The translations under genes were made by a program, and so were the position numbers. A stretch of DNA of 64,000 bases from Shewanella japonica (GTDB taxonomy: Bacteria > Pseudomonadota > Gammaproteobacteria > Enterobacterales > Shewanellaceae), in assembly GCF_002075795.1 (NCBI RefSeq), contig NZ_CP020472.1:2091001-2155000 (forward strand), read 5' to 3'. How positions within the stretch are numbered: position 1 is the first letter of the stretch; each line of letters begins with the position of its first letter. The notes under the pieces were generated by a model. That model was not told the DNA's origin. It worked only from the letters and a program-made list of their open reading frames with translations, and did not search any database. Positions 8,948 to 22,067 of the stretch are shown one piece after another.

Positions 8948-10192
8948 GTGTCTAAACGTCGTGTCGTGATTACAGGCCTAGGACTAGTTACTCCAGTGGG
9001 TAACGATGTTGATACTTCTTGGCAGTCTTTATTAGCGGGTAAAAGTGGTATTGCACCCATAACTAAATTTGATGCATCTGAATACGGAACTCGTTTCAGC
9101 GGTTCAGTAAAAGACTTTGACATCGAACAGTACTTATCACGCAAAGATGCTCGCAAAATGGATTTATTTATCCAATACGGTATGGCTGCTGGTATTCAAG
9201 CCATGAACGATGCCGGTTTGGATATGTCACAAGAAAACCCTGCAAGAGTGGGTACCGCGATTGGTGCGGGAATGGGCGGAATGCCATTAATCGAACAAAA
9301 CCATGCCGCATTATTAAAGTCTGGTCCTCGTAAAGTGTCTCCATTTTTTGTGCCGAGTACCATTATCAATATGATCTCAGGTCACTTATCAATAAAATAT
9401 GGTATGACAGGCCCGAACTTTGCTGTAACAACAGCTTGTACGACAGGTGTCCACAATATCGGTTTTGCTGCACGTACAATCGCCTACGGTGATGCAGATG
9501 TCATGGTTGCTGGCGGCGCAGAGGATGTGACTTGTCCATTAGCTGTTGCCGGGTTTGGTTCAGCAAAAGCATTATCAACACGCAATGATGACCCAACGGC
9601 AGCAAGTCGCCCATGGGATAAAGACCGTGACGGTTTTGTTATTGGTGACGGCGCTGGTGTAATGGTTATGGAAGAATACGAACATGCCAAAGCACGTGGT
9701 GCAAAAATCTATGCTGAGTTAGTTGGTTTTGGTATGAGTGGTGATGCATTCCACATGACATCACCTCCAGCTGATGGTGCAGGCGCTGCAGCAGCAATGG
9801 AAAATGCCATCAATGATGCGCAAATTGACAATGAAAAAGTGGGCTACATCAATGCCCATGGCACTTCAACTCCTGCTGGAGATAAAGCAGAAGCTGCAGC
9901 AGTTAAGTCAGTATTTGGTGAACATGCTTATAATTTATTAGTCAGCTCCACTAAATCTATGACAGGCCACTTGCTCGGTGCTGCGGGTTCTGTAGAAGCC
10001 ATTGTGACCATTCTTGCTTTACGAGATCAAATCGTACTGCCAACCATTAATCTTGATAATCCGGATGAAGGTTGTGATTTAGATTTTGTGCCTCACACTG
10101 CTAAAGCGCATCGTTTTGACTATGCATTATGTAATTCATTTGGCTTTGGCGGCACCAACGGTTCGCTTTTATTTAAAAAAGGCGATGCGTAA
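8948..10192 (+). CDS. fabF: Beta-ketoacyl-ACP synthase II
   Basis: A 414-residue KAS II that elongates acyl-ACP and in E. coli controls temperature-dependent unsaturation. The catalytic Cys164 is in [10 protein letters not shown], with His in [11 protein letters not shown] (about 304) and His in [12 protein letters not shown] (about 341). GTG at 8948 is chosen over GTG at 8939 because AAAGG (8935-8939) is correctly spaced for it, and [12 protein letters not shown] matches the family start. It follows the acpP terminator, so it needs read-through or its own promoter in the 150-base gap, where a small AGTCGA/TCGACT hairpin (8803-8820) is also seen. Confidence 0.96.
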   Translation: MSKRRVVITGLGLVTPVGNDVDTSWQSLLAGKSGIAPITKFDASEYGTRFSGSVKDFDIEQYLSRKDARKMDLFIQYGMAAGIQAMNDAGLDMSQENPARVGTAIGAGMGGMPLIEQNHAALLKSGPRKVSPFFVPSTIINMISGHLSIKYGMTGPNFAVTTACTTGVHNIGFAARTIAYGDADVMVAGGAEDVTCPLAVAGFGSAKALSTRNDDPTAASRPWDKDRDGFVIGDGAGVMVMEEYEHAKARGAKIYAELVGFGMSGDAFHMTSPPADGAGAAAAMENAINDAQIDNEKVGYINAHGTSTPAGDKAEAAAVKSVFGEHAYNLLVSSTKSMTGHLLGAAGSVEAIVTILALRDQIVLPTINLDNPDEGCDLDFVPHTAKAHRFDYALCNSFGFGGTNGSLLFKKGDA

Positions 10193-10234
10193 AGCGTGCA
10201 AAGTGAGTGTGTTACTTTAATTAAAAGTGTGAAT

Positions 10235-10264
10235 AAGCAGTAACTCTGGTTACTGCTTTTTTTT
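10235..10264 (+). terminator. Terminator after fabF
   Basis: AGCAGTAAC / GTTACTGCT with a four-base loop and an eight-T tail. Confidence 0.95.
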
Positions 10265-10472
10265 GGCCTGCTTTTTTCTATAACGACCGTTTTTAAGTTT
10301 ATTTTACTCATAGGCCTCACTTTCAGAATTAAAATGAAGAATGTTTGATTTATTGCGGTTTAAATTATAATTATTCATTCAATCGAGATATTTATTTAAA
10401 CTTAGGCGTTTTTAACCACTTCTGATTAGAAATATCGTAAACTGGCGACAGTGCATAAAATTAGGAGGCATA

Positions 10473-10958
10473 ATGGCCGGAGTAGACAGAGAAATTACAT
10501 TACGATTTTTGGCAGAGCCAGCAGATGTCAATTTTGGCGGCAAAGTCCATGGTGGCGCCGTGATGAAATGGATTGATTTGGCAGCCTATGCAGGCGCAGC
10601 AGGTTGGAGCGGTAAATACTGTATTACTGTTTATGCAGGCGGTATCAGGTTCGTAAAACCGATTCATGTGGGTAATATTGTTGAAGTCAGCGCCAAAGTT
10701 ATTTATACCGGCACATCTTCTATGCATTTAGGTATTGATGTAAAAGCTGGCGATCCTAAAGAACCTGAACGTCACTTAACGACTCATTGTATTGTGATTA
10801 TGGTTGCAGTAGACGATGACGGTAAACCGACTTCCGTACCTGAATGGATCCCGGAAACTGAGGATGACATTCGGTTACGAGATTCTGCACTAAGATTGAT
10901 GGACATGCGTAAACGCATTGGCGCAGAAATGGAAGCCCATGTAAAACCAGCGCTTTAA
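10473..10958 (+). CDS. Acyl-CoA thioesterase, hotdog fold (YciA-like)
   Basis: A 161-residue single-hotdog thioesterase that would hydrolyse acyl-CoA in the cytosol. The family features are ADVNFGGKVHGGAVMKWID near residues 17-35 (catalytic Asn/Asp region and helix start), then IRFVKPIHVGNIVEV and GTSSMHLGIDV. A near-perfect ribosome-binding site (TTAGGAGGC) precedes the ATG. It sits alone about 50 bases before the dehydrogenase gene and may be co-transcribed with it. Chain-length preference cannot be read from sequence. Confidence 0.87.
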   Translation: MAGVDREITLRFLAEPADVNFGGKVHGGAVMKWIDLAAYAGAAGWSGKYCITVYAGGIRFVKPIHVGNIVEVSAKVIYTGTSSMHLGIDVKAGDPKEPERHLTTHCIVIMVAVDDDGKPTSVPEWIPETEDDIRLRDSALRLMDMRKRIGAEMEAHVKPAL

Positions 10959-11011
10959 AGGTTACAATCAATACGTTTTCATCTCATAAATAACAATGAT
11001 AAGGGAAAGGT

Positions 11012-11884
11012 ATGGCAAAGGTCGCTTTTATTGGTTTAGGTGTAATGGGTTATCCAATGGCGGGGCATCTGGTAAAACAGGGGCATCAAGTGACGGTTTA
11101 TAATCGTACTACGGCCAAAGCAGAGCAATGGACTAAAGATTACACTGGCCAATTAGCGTTGACACCCAAGTTAGCCGCAGAAGATCAAGACATCGTATTT
11201 ACTTGTGTTGGCAATGACGAAGACTTAAAACAAGTTATTCTTGGCGAAAATGGTGTTATTCATGGTATTGCTGATGGCGCTATTTTAGTTGATCACACGA
11301 CAGCTTCAGCTGATGTTGCTCGAGATATTTCGGCCATATTAGCAAGTAAAAATATCGAGTTTATGGATGCACCTGTATCTGGCGGTCAAGCTGGCGCTGA
11401 GAATGGCGTGTTGACTGTGATGATGGGTGGAAAACAAAACGTATTCGAACAAGTCAAACCTGTTATTGATGCCTACAGTCGTTGTGCTGAGCTTTTAGGT
11501 GAAGTCGGGGCCGGTCAATTAACAAAAATGGTTAATCAAATTTGTATTGCGGGTGTGGTTCAGGGCTTATCCGAAGGATTACATTTTGCTAAAAGTGCAG
11601 GGCTTGATGGATTAAAAGTTGTAGAGGTGATCAGCAAAGGCGCTGCGCAAAGCTGGCAAATGGAAAATCGTTACCAAACCATGTGGCAGGGTGAATATGA
11701 TTTTGGCTTTGCTATTGATTGGATGCGTAAAGATTTAGGCATTGCGCTTGCTGAAGGGCGTAAAAATGGCAGCCATTTACCAGTGACTGCATTAGTTGAT
11801 CAATTCTACTCAGAAGTACAAGCAATGAAAGGTAACCGTTGGGATACCTCAAGTTTGTTAGCAAGACTTGAAAAAGACCGTTAA
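11012..11884 (+). CDS. NAD(P)-dependent beta-hydroxyacid dehydrogenase (3-hydroxyisobutyrate dehydrogenase / GLYR-like)
   Basis: A 290-residue member of the beta-hydroxyacid dehydrogenase family. The Rossmann signature FIGLGVMGYPMAGHL is at residues 6-20, the substrate-binding motif DAPVSGGQAGA at about 120-130, and the catalytic Lys is in GQLTKMVNQ (about 171). Arg in YNRTT after the second strand favours NADPH. The likely role is reduction of glyoxylate or succinic semialdehyde, or tartronate-semialdehyde-type chemistry; the precise substrate is inference. AAGGGAAAGG precedes the start. Confidence 0.85.
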   Translation: MAKVAFIGLGVMGYPMAGHLVKQGHQVTVYNRTTAKAEQWTKDYTGQLALTPKLAAEDQDIVFTCVGNDEDLKQVILGENGVIHGIADGAILVDHTTASADVARDISAILASKNIEFMDAPVSGGQAGAENGVLTVMMGGKQNVFEQVKPVIDAYSRCAELLGEVGAGQLTKMVNQICIAGVVQGLSEGLHFAKSAGLDGLKVVEVISKGAAQSWQMENRYQTMWQGEYDFGFAIDWMRKDLGIALAEGRKNGSHLPVTALVDQFYSEVQAMKGNRWDTSSLLARLEKDR

Positions 11885-11909
11885 CAGTCATTATTTACGT
11901 TTGACATAA

Positions 11910-11939
11910 AAGCGCGTTAACTGAATTGTTAACGCGCTT
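11910..11939. terminator. Bidirectional terminator between convergent genes
   Basis: Perfect 12-bp stem AAGCGCGTTAAC / GTTAACGCGCTT with loop TGAATT. T-rich bases flank both sides, so it can serve the dehydrogenase gene and the convergent chemoreceptor gene. Confidence 0.75.
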
Positions 11940-12016
11940 GTTCGTTTATGGTGCTTTTTATAAAGTTCTTTCTAATTAAAGGCTTTGTTAAAGACGTTTT
12001 ATCAAATTATGAGGTG

Positions 12017-13525
12017 TTAAACCTTCAAACCTATCATCAACTTATCTAACGCTTCAGCGGTGCGATTAAGTTCATCACAACCAGACACGGACATATTGGC
12101 CGCTTCTTCAACGTTATGAGACTGGTTCCTGATTTCCATCAAGTTAGATGCAATTTCGTTTGCTACTGCTGATTGTTCCTCTGCAGAAGTGGCAATTAAC
12201 ACACTCATTTCAAATACCTTACCACTGTGATGAGCAATACTTGCTAAATCCTCACCTGTTTGAAGTACATGTTTCTTGCCTTCTTCAGCCTGCTCGACGG
12301 TACGAGACATCACTTGAGTCAGGTTTTGTGAGCCAGACTGTAATGCTTCAATCATGGTTTTGATTTCAACTGTTGCAGATTGCGTGCGACCTGCAAGTGT
12401 TCTGACTTCATCAGCAACGACAGCAAAACCTCTTCCTTGCTCTCCGGCTCTTGCTGCTTCAATTGCCGCATTCAGAGCGAGTAGGTTGGTTTGCTCAGAA
12501 ATAGCATTAATTGTTGTAACAACAGCATCGATCTTACTGGCGTTATCATTTAATACATTAACAGCATCAGATGCGTCAGCAATTTCTGTTGACAATAAAT
12601 CAATGGCTTGCACCGTTGTGGCAATGTCTTCAGAGCCTGCGGTAACTTGATTATTTGCCTCTTGTGTCTCTGATGACGATTGCTCCGCGTTACGGGCAAC
12701 TTCTTTTACTGCTGCTGTCATTTCTTCCATCGCAGTCGCTAATGAATCTAAATGTTGACGCTGATTCACTGCAACTGTTTGACCGTCCTCAGCAGTGGCT
12801 CTAAACGATTGTACAACCTGCCTTATTTGCTCTGCTGCCTGTGACATTTGTAAGACTAGTTTATGTTGTCTGTCTACTAACGTATCGACACTAATTGCTA
12901 ATAAACTAAACTCATCAGGTACTTCAAAAAAGTTTAATCGACTACTCAAGTCACCGTCTGCTGCGCGTCTCAATGCCATTACTGTGGTATACAATGCACC
13001 ACCTATGAAGGTTGAAATATAGTAAGAAAAAAGCAAAATGATGATGATGATTGCAGCGGTTAAAGCATAGGTTAAGTTATTATTTTTACTAGCTTTTTCT
13101 TCTGTATTGCTATGAGGGATTAATGTGGTGATGACAATATCGTAATTATTAATGTTACTCAGCACTTCAAATCCAGCTGCTGTTTCAATTGAGCCACCAC
13201 CTTGACGTGCCATTTGTTGAGCTTGGTGGCCTAATGATGAAACATTGACAGCGTTACTATTGCCGTTGATATTTGATAAAAAGGTTTGTTTTTGTTCTTC
13301 ATTAAGCAAGTCTAGTGCGACTTCTACAGCGTGGTTATAAGTGTTATTGAGCGCGATAGCTTCATCTATTTCTGCTTCTGCTAACGTCGATTTAAAACTA
13401 GTGGTTAACGCTATCGTAAGTAACAAAATCAGTAAAATTGGCACCATAGCCAAAATGGTGAATTTTGCCTTTATTGTTAGTTTTATTAAAAATTGGTCAA
13501 TCCATCTAAATTTTACTTCTTTCAT
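12017..13525 (-). CDS. Methyl-accepting chemotaxis protein
   Basis: A 502-residue transmembrane chemoreceptor. TM1 is at about residues 22-44, a short periplasmic segment of about 110 residues follows, and TM2 is at about 155-178. A HAMP region ([12 protein letters not shown]) follows, then the signalling domain with the conserved hairpin tip [20 protein letters not shown] and the following [12 protein letters not shown]. This tip binds CheW and CheA. The periplasmic sensor is too short and unlike Cache or 4HB domains to name a ligand. It lacks a C-terminal CheR-binding pentapeptide. It stands alone on the reverse strand. Confidence 0.93.
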   Translation of the reverse strand: MKEVKFRWIDQFLIKLTIKAKFTILAMVPILLILLLTIALTTSFKSTLAEAEIDEAIALNNTYNHAVEVALDLLNEEQKQTFLSNINGNSNAVNVSSLGHQAQQMARQGGGSIETAAGFEVLSNINNYDIVITTLIPHSNTEEKASKNNNLTYALTAAIIIIILLFSYYISTFIGGALYTTVMALRRAADGDLSSRLNFFEVPDEFSLLAISVDTLVDRQHKLVLQMSQAAEQIRQVVQSFRATAEDGQTVAVNQRQHLDSLATAMEEMTAAVKEVARNAEQSSSETQEANNQVTAGSEDIATTVQAIDLLSTEIADASDAVNVLNDNASKIDAVVTTINAISEQTNLLALNAAIEAARAGEQGRGFAVVADEVRTLAGRTQSATVEIKTMIEALQSGSQNLTQVMSRTVEQAEEGKKHVLQTGEDLASIAHHSGKVFEMSVLIATSAEEQSAVANEIASNLMEIRNQSHNVEEAANMSVSGCDELNRTAEALDKLMIGLKV

Positions 13526-13665
13526 GTACGCCTCTACATAATATGACTCGCTACTAATGTATATCGGATCTTGTTCGGTAAACTTTAGTTGGATTATAAA
13601 TTGCTGGCTTTTTGCTCATATTTTATGCTGGAGTCAAGATAGAAGCTGTTGTGAATTGCTTAAGT

Positions 13666-13694
13666 TTGATGTGAGATTTATGTGTCAATACAAT
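13666..13694 (+). promoter_or_regulatory. Candidate promoter for pheST-ihfA
   Basis: TTGATG (13666-13671) and TACAAT (13689-13694) with a 17-base spacer, about 230 bases before the pheS ATG. Confidence 0.35.
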
Positions 13695-13743
13695 CCATTA
13701 AACATATACATGACTTGATGAGCTAAAAGCGTATAAATACTCA

Positions 13744-13781
13744 ATTTTACTGGCTTAAATTGTAATAAATGCTAGTAAAAT
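13744..13781 (+). promoter_or_regulatory. Hairpin in the putative pheS leader
   Basis: ATTTTACTGGC pairs with GCTAGTAAAAT over 11 bp (one G-T pair) around a 16-base AT-rich loop. No T run follows. It may be a regulatory leader element; it could also be a folding accident in AT-rich DNA. Confidence 0.35.
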
Positions 13782-13874
13782 TAACCTAGCTCACGTAAAA
13801 TTCCATCTTTTGTTTTAACCCCATGCTCTAAGTGTAAAGCGTGCTTTAACACTAAGACTAATAATGTCGCCTGA

Positions 13875-14909
<1,035 letters not shown>

Positions 14910-14924
14910 CGGAGCAATAAACAG

Positions 14925-17312
14925 ATGAAATTCAGTGAATCTTGGCTTCGTGAATGGGTTAACCCATCAGTAAGCCGTGAAGACTTATCTCACCAAATCA
15001 CTATGGCAGGTCTTGAAGTAGATGGCGTAGATGCAGTAGCGGGTGAGTTTAGTGGTGTCGTTGTGGGTGAAGTGGTTGAATGTGGCCAACACCCAGATGC
15101 AGACAAATTACGTGTAACAAAAATTAACGTAGGTGATGAAGAACTTATCGACATCGTCTGTGGCGCGCCTAATTGCCGCTTAGGATTAAAAGTTGCGGTT
15201 GCTATGGTAGGCGCAGTGCTTCCTGGCGATTTCAAAATCAAAAAAGCCAAATTACGTGGCCAACCATCATTTGGTATGTTGTGTTCGTACGGTGAATTAG
15301 GTATCGACATCGAAAGTGATGGCATTATCGAATTACCAACAGATGCACCTATTGGCAAAGATGTGCGTGAATACCTAGATCTTAACGATGCGGTTATTGA
15401 TGTAGATTTAACGGCTAACCGTGCTGACTGTCTTGGTATGGCAGGTCTTGCTCGTGAAGTTGGTGTATTAAATCGTGAGACTGTAACAGAGCCTACATGG
15501 GAAGCTGTGACAGCAACAATCGACGATAAAGTGGCAATTAATGTCATTGCTGATGAAGCGTGTCCTCGATACTTAGGTCGTGTGGTTAAGAATGTTAACC
15601 TTGCTGCCGCAACCCCATTATGGATGCAAGAAAAATTACGCCGTAGTGGTATTCGCTCAATTGATCCAATCGTTGATATCACCAACTACGTCTTGATTGA
15701 GTACGGCCAGCCAATGCATGCGTTTGATTTAGCAACGCTAACTGGTGCGATTCAAGTACGTTTAAGTGATGGTGTAGAAAAGCTGAAATTGCTTGATGGC
15801 AATGAAGTGACTGTACCTGATGACACTTTAGTTATTGCTGATGACACTGGCTCAATTGCCTTAGCAGGTGTGTTTGGCGGCGAAAAAACAGGTGTGACTG
15901 AGAAGACTCAAGATATCTTGCTAGAGTGTGCATTCTTTGCTCCGCTTGCGATCATGGGTAAATCACGCCGCTTAGGTCTACATACCGATGCTTCACATCG
16001 TTTTGAGCGTGGTGTTGACCCAGAACTACAACACAAAGTAATGGATCGTGCTACTCGCCTTGTATTAGATATTTGTGGCGGCGAAGCAGGCCCTGTGGAA
16101 GAAGCTGTTACAGAAGCAAATTTACCTAAGCCGGTTAACTTAATGCTTCGTCGTAGCAAACTAGATAAGATTTTAGGTCATCATATCCCTGATACTGATG
16201 TGACTGAAATCCTTGAACGTTTAGGCTTCACCGTGACTGCCAAAACAGACACTTGGGACGTTGTTACTGCAACTTACCGTTTCGATATGGCGATTGAAGA
16301 AGATTTGATTGAAGAAGTTGCGCGGATTTATGGATACAACAATATCCCGAATATTGCGCCTGTTGCTTCGTTAACCATGTCTGATCACAAAGAAGCAGAT
16401 ATTTCATTACGTAAAGTACGTAATGTGCTAGTCGCTCGTGGTTTCCAAGAGGCAGTGACGTATAGCTTTGTTGATCCTAAACAGCAAAACCTTGTTCATC
16501 CTGACGCGCCAGCGATGATTCTACCGAACCCTATTTCAGTAGAAATGTCAGCAATGCGTTTATCTATGTTCACTGGACTATTAACGTCAGTAGGCTATAA
16601 CCAAAGTCGTCAACAAGGTCGAGTGCGTTTATTCGAGACGGGTTTACGCTTTGTACCTGATGCCAAAGCAGATTCTGGTGTTAGACAAGAACCAATGATT
16701 GGTGCGGTAATTTCTGGTGTTCAAAATGACGAACATTGGTCTATGGACTCAAAAACTGTCGACTTCTTTGATTTAAAAGGTGATTTAGAATCAATTATCG
16801 GCTTGACAGTTTCAACTTCTGAATTTACTTTTAGAAGTGCAACACATTCTGCTCTTCACCCAGGGCAATGTGCTGAAATACTACGAAATAATCAAGTTAT
16901 TGGTATCATTGGTGCTGTCCATCCTAGTTTGGAAAAGCCTTTTGGACTCAATGGCAAAACAATTATTTTTGAGTTAGAACTGGACGCTTTACTGCATGCC
17001 AGTTTGCCGCTAGCCCAGACTGTATCTAAGTTTCCTGCAAATCGACGTGATATTGCTGTTGTTGTTGATGAAGAAGTTTCTGCAACTAATGTTATGAATT
17101 TGATAAGAAAAGTTGGCGAAAATCAGTTGGTTGGCTTAAACTTGTTCGACGTATACCGAGGTAAAGGTGTAGAGGCTGGCAAAAAGAGCTTAGCAATCGC
17201 ACTTACATTACAAGACATTACTCGTACACTTGAAGAAAAAGACATTACTGAAACAGTTGATTCAGTTGTCTCTGCACTTAAGACCGAGTTCAACGCATCG
17301 TTGAGGGATTAA
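14925..17312 (+). CDS. pheT: Phenylalanyl-tRNA synthetase beta subunit
   Basis: A 795-residue PheT, the same length as in E. coli. A tRNA-binding (EMAP-like) domain is near 40-150, the B3/B4 editing domain is in the middle ([23 protein letters not shown]-type region), B5 follows, and a ferredoxin-fold anticodon-binding domain is at the end ([19 protein letters not shown]). It clears Tyr-tRNAPhe mischarging and completes the synthetase. A large antisense open frame over its 5' part is a shadow. Confidence 0.98.
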   Translation: MKFSESWLREWVNPSVSREDLSHQITMAGLEVDGVDAVAGEFSGVVVGEVVECGQHPDADKLRVTKINVGDEELIDIVCGAPNCRLGLKVAVAMVGAVLPGDFKIKKAKLRGQPSFGMLCSYGELGIDIESDGIIELPTDAPIGKDVREYLDLNDAVIDVDLTANRADCLGMAGLAREVGVLNRETVTEPTWEAVTATIDDKVAINVIADEACPRYLGRVVKNVNLAAATPLWMQEKLRRSGIRSIDPIVDITNYVLIEYGQPMHAFDLATLTGAIQVRLSDGVEKLKLLDGNEVTVPDDTLVIADDTGSIALAGVFGGEKTGVTEKTQDILLECAFFAPLAIMGKSRRLGLHTDASHRFERGVDPELQHKVMDRATRLVLDICGGEAGPVEEAVTEANLPKPVNLMLRRSKLDKILGHHIPDTDVTEILERLGFTVTAKTDTWDVVTATYRFDMAIEEDLIEEVARIYGYNNIPNIAPVASLTMSDHKEADISLRKVRNVLVARGFQEAVTYSFVDPKQQNLVHPDAPAMILPNPISVEMSAMRLSMFTGLLTSVGYNQSRQQGRVRLFETGLRFVPDAKADSGVRQEPMIGAVISGVQNDEHWSMDSKTVDFFDLKGDLESIIGLTVSTSEFTFRSATHSALHPGQCAEILRNNQVIGIIGAVHPSLEKPFGLNGKTIIFELELDALLHASLPLAQTVSKFPANRRDIAVVVDEEVSATNVMNLIRKVGENQLVGLNLFDVYRGKGVEAGKKSLAIALTLQDITRTLEEKDITETVDSVVSALKTEFNASLRD

Positions 17313-17316
17313 AAGT

Positions 17317-17616
17317 ATGGCACTTACCAAAGCCGAAATGGCAGAACATCTTTTTGAAACGCTGGGCATTAACAAACGTGTTGCCAAAGAGATGGTTGAG
17401 TCTTTCTTTGAAGAAATTAGAGAAGCTCTTGAAAGTGGTGAGCAGGTCAAGTTATCTGGCTTTGGAAACTTTGATCTGCGCGATAAGAATCAAAGACCGG
17501 GAAGGAACCCAAAAACTGGTGAAGATATTCCGATTTCAGCCCGTCGTGTTGTGACTTTCCGTCCAGGACAAAAGCTGAAAACTCGAGTAGAAGGATCTAA
17601 CTCGGCTAAGAAATAA
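17317..17616 (+). CDS. ihfA: Integration host factor alpha subunit
   Basis: A 99-residue HU/IHF family protein. The beta-arm signature [17 protein letters not shown] is at about residues 60-76, with the intercalating Pro in NPKTG. The start [14 protein letters not shown] is identical in layout to E. coli IhfA (99 residues). It starts four bases after pheT, the pheST-ihfA arrangement of enterobacteria, and ends at a strong terminator. It bends DNA with IhfB (encoded elsewhere). Confidence 0.97.
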   Translation: MALTKAEMAEHLFETLGINKRVAKEMVESFFEEIREALESGEQVKLSGFGNFDLRDKNQRPGRNPKTGEDIPISARRVVTFRPGQKLKTRVEGSNSAKK

Positions 17617-17631
17617 TTTCGCTTTCGTTGT

Positions 17632-17659
17632 AAAAGCCACTCTGAAGAGTGGCTTTTTT
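17632..17659 (+). terminator. Terminator after ihfA
   Basis: AAGCCACTCT / AGAGTGGCTT with flanking A and T runs. Confidence 0.93.
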
Positions 17660-17810
17660 GTTTGTATATTTAGCAAAACATCAACGATTGTCGTGAATGG
17701 CGTTAAAATGTGTGCCGTTGGAATTATATAATTGGTATTATATGACGTTGAAACATTCCTTTTGTTTATATCGTTTTTTGTTCGTGTTGTTGTAATCTCT
17801 GAGGTTTCTT

Positions 17811-18746
17811 TTGGCTAGACAAGCAAAACATTTCGATCGTCGGTTCACTCTTTCCTTACTTCACCCACGATATTGGGGCTCATGGTTAGCAATTGCTGTT
17901 TTATTTATTTTTGGCATCTTACCTGCCAGAGTACGTGATCCCATTTCTCGTTTACTGGCTAAGTTAGTGATGCGAATTGCTAAAAAACCTATTCAAGTGG
18001 CACGGATTAATATTCAAACGTGTTTTCCTGAAAAGTCTGCTGATGAAGTTGAGTCGCTAATTAAAGCAAACGTAGATATGTTTGTTTTAGCCTTGTTGTC
18101 ACAAGCTGAGCTTTTGATTAGGTCGAATGAGCATATTAAACGTCGAGTGACGATAGCTGGTTATGAACATGTACAAGCTGCGAGGGACGCGGGCCAGCCC
18201 ATTATCTTTATTATGCCTCATGTTTGGCCGATTGATTATGCTGGGATCAGGTTAAATTTAGCACTGCCAATGGTAACCATGGCGAAAGCCCACAGGAACG
18301 GTTTGTTTAACTGGTTTAGTAATCGCCTACGTAGTAGTCAAAAAGGGCGGGTTTACATGCGAGAAGCGGGTATACGCGCGTTAATCAGTGAATTACGTCA
18401 AGATAACAGTTTCTTTTACTTACCAGATGAAGACTTAGGACCCGAACAAAGTGTTTTTGCGCCTTTACTTGGAACGGAGAAAGCTACTTTGCCAGTGGTT
18501 GGCCGTCTTGCACAGGCGGGTAAGGCGAGGGTTATTCCTGTAAAGATTGGCTATGACACCGAGAAATATCAATTCAACTTAACATTAATGCCTGCAGTTG
18601 ATGAGCAAGATATGGTTGGCAAGGATAATGAGGCCATCGCGCTTAATAAGATGGTGGAGCAAGTGATTATTGCTTACCCTGAGCAATACATGTGGTTTTT
18701 GAAGTTTTTAAAAACAAGGCCAAATGGTCAGTCTGAATTGTATTAG
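17811..18746 (+). CDS. lpxM: Lipid A late acyltransferase LpxM (MsbB)
   Basis: A 311-residue LpxL/LpxM-family acyltransferase that adds the final secondary acyl chain to lipid A at the inner membrane. A hydrophobic segment is at about residues 24-42, and the catalytic HX4D motif is HVWPID (about 141-146). The downstream GRVYMREAGIR and FFYLPDED-type motifs favour LpxM over LpxL. The start is TTG at 17811, preceded by GAGGT at six-base spacing; no in-frame ATG gives a full N-terminus. It is monocistronic between two terminators. Confidence 0.88.
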   Translation: MARQAKHFDRRFTLSLLHPRYWGSWLAIAVLFIFGILPARVRDPISRLLAKLVMRIAKKPIQVARINIQTCFPEKSADEVESLIKANVDMFVLALLSQAELLIRSNEHIKRRVTIAGYEHVQAARDAGQPIIFIMPHVWPIDYAGIRLNLALPMVTMAKAHRNGLFNWFSNRLRSSQKGRVYMREAGIRALISELRQDNSFFYLPDEDLGPEQSVFAPLLGTEKATLPVVGRLAQAGKARVIPVKIGYDTEKYQFNLTLMPAVDEQDMVGKDNEAIALNKMVEQVIIAYPEQYMWFLKFLKTRPNGQSELY

Positions 18747-18768
18747 CAGTAACAATCGCTATTATACA

Positions 18769-18803
18769 AAAGGCGCTTAACCCAATGGGTAAGCGCCTTT
18801 TTT
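18769..18803. terminator. Terminator between lpxM and convergent roxA
   Basis: AAAGGCGCTTA(A)CCC / GGGTAAGCGCCTTT with one bulged A and loop AAT; the flanking A and T tracts let it work on both strands. Confidence 0.88.
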
Positions 18804-18830
18804 GTATTAATACTTCAAGACCTTTACACG

Positions 18831-19967
18831 CTATTCAGCGAAGTATAACCAACCTTGATTGACACATAATGTGAGTAATGTAATGACTGCGGGTAAATCT
18901 TTCCAGTTCAGTAGAACTGACTGACAGATGTGATGCTCGTTACTGACGATATCGATAATCTCACTCTCTATATTGTCAACGTTTACAGCTTCACCATTGA
19001 TATAGATTTGTGCTTGTTTATCGTTTTCTAGTGACAGAATTTTGAGTCCGCCGACGCGTTGTAAGCTTGCACCATCTTCAATGGCTTCAATCACATCTGC
19101 TGAACTAATTGCTTGTTCAAATGGATTAATGTCTAGCTCAAAACGGTTTTGGCTTAACATTTTCCCAAGCATTGTTTGATATTGGTTTGGATCGTTTGCT
19201 AGTTGGGCTAATAAATCCATAATCCCTTGTTGTTGTACTTGGCTTACTTGGCCTTTATTTGCGACTTCTTCATTCGAAGTAAAACGGTGTTGGCCACAAT
19301 TATTGTCAATCAATGCATCAGCTAATTCTGTTAATAGTTCTTGTTGGCTTGGTGCTCTAAAACCGATGGAATAACTCAATGCCAGTGACAATGTTTCGCC
19401 GCAGTGGGGAAAACCTGGTGGAATGTAAAGGATGTCACCTTTAGTTAATACCACATCGATAATTGGCTCAAAGTCATCCACTAATGGGCTATTTATATCG
19501 CCGCCACGTTGTTTATGGGCGCCTCTATCACCGACTTTTCAGCGACGCTCGCCTTCGCCTTGAATAATGAATACATCATAATTATCGATATGAGGTCCTA
19601 CACCGCCTTTAGGTGTTGCAAAAGACACCATCAAATCATCAAATCGCCAATCTGGTAAAAACCGGAATGCTTCAACAAAAGCTTGTGACTCAGGATACCA
19701 ATGGTTAACTGCTTGTACTAATAGTTGCCATCCATCTTCGCCGTATTCGTCATAGTCCTCAAAGGGACCTTGTATGACATTCCAACCATCCGATTTCGTT
19801 TGGACAATACGAGAAGAAATATCTTCTTCCATTGCCAAACCTGCTAATTCATCGGCAGAAATCGGATCTTCAAAGGCATGAAAAGCATTTTTAATGACAA
19901 TAGGCTTTTTTTGCCAAGTGTCTTTGATAAACGCCGCAGTATCAAAATTTAATGTATACATAGTCAA
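18831..19967 (-). pseudogene. roxA: roxA, ribosomal protein L16 3-hydroxylase (YcfD), interrupted by an in-frame TGA
   Basis: Two reading frames on the same strand and in the same frame (19967-19539 and the segment ending at 18831) together make one 379-codon RoxA/YcfD, separated only by a TGA at 19541-19539, codon 143. The family has Trp there (RRRW-type motif; here RR then TGA), so the lesion is TGG to TGA. The upstream part keeps the iron-binding HxD (His126, Asp128 in GPHIDNYDVF). The distal His188 (PPGFPHCGE) lies beyond the stop, so a truncated product cannot bind Fe(II) properly. RoxA is a JmjC 2-oxoglutarate oxygenase that hydroxylates an arginine of L16. The rest is undamaged, so the event is recent, tolerated by read-through, or an error. 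A Trp-to-selenocysteine reading is very unlikely. Confidence 0.9.
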
Positions 19968-19999
19968 TAAAAAGGCGACAGCTCTGCTGAGATGTCGCC
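19967..19999 (-). terminator. Terminator between purB and roxA
   Basis: On the reverse strand GGCGACA / TGTCGCC closes a loop and runs into TTTTTATT. It follows purB, so roxA needs read-through or its own promoter. Confidence 0.8.
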
Positions 20000-20032
20000 A
20001 TTCCTTAATTTAAACAGATAGCTGTTTATAAA

Positions 20033-22064
<2,032 letters not shown>

Positions 22065-22067
22065 GCT

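Noticed and set aside
11910..11939. Possible operator or palindromic repeat element
   Set aside because: Its position between convergent genes and the flanking T-rich bases on each strand fit a shared terminator better.
14990..15685. 231-codon open frame antisense to pheT
   Set aside because: It lies wholly opposite a certain pheT coding region, has low-complexity Ser/Thr/Pro composition and no ribosome-binding logic; it is a codon-bias shadow.
19539..19541. TGA in roxA as a selenocysteine codon
   Set aside because: The site is a conserved Trp, not a Cys/redox site, and no SECIS-like hairpin is obvious next to it.
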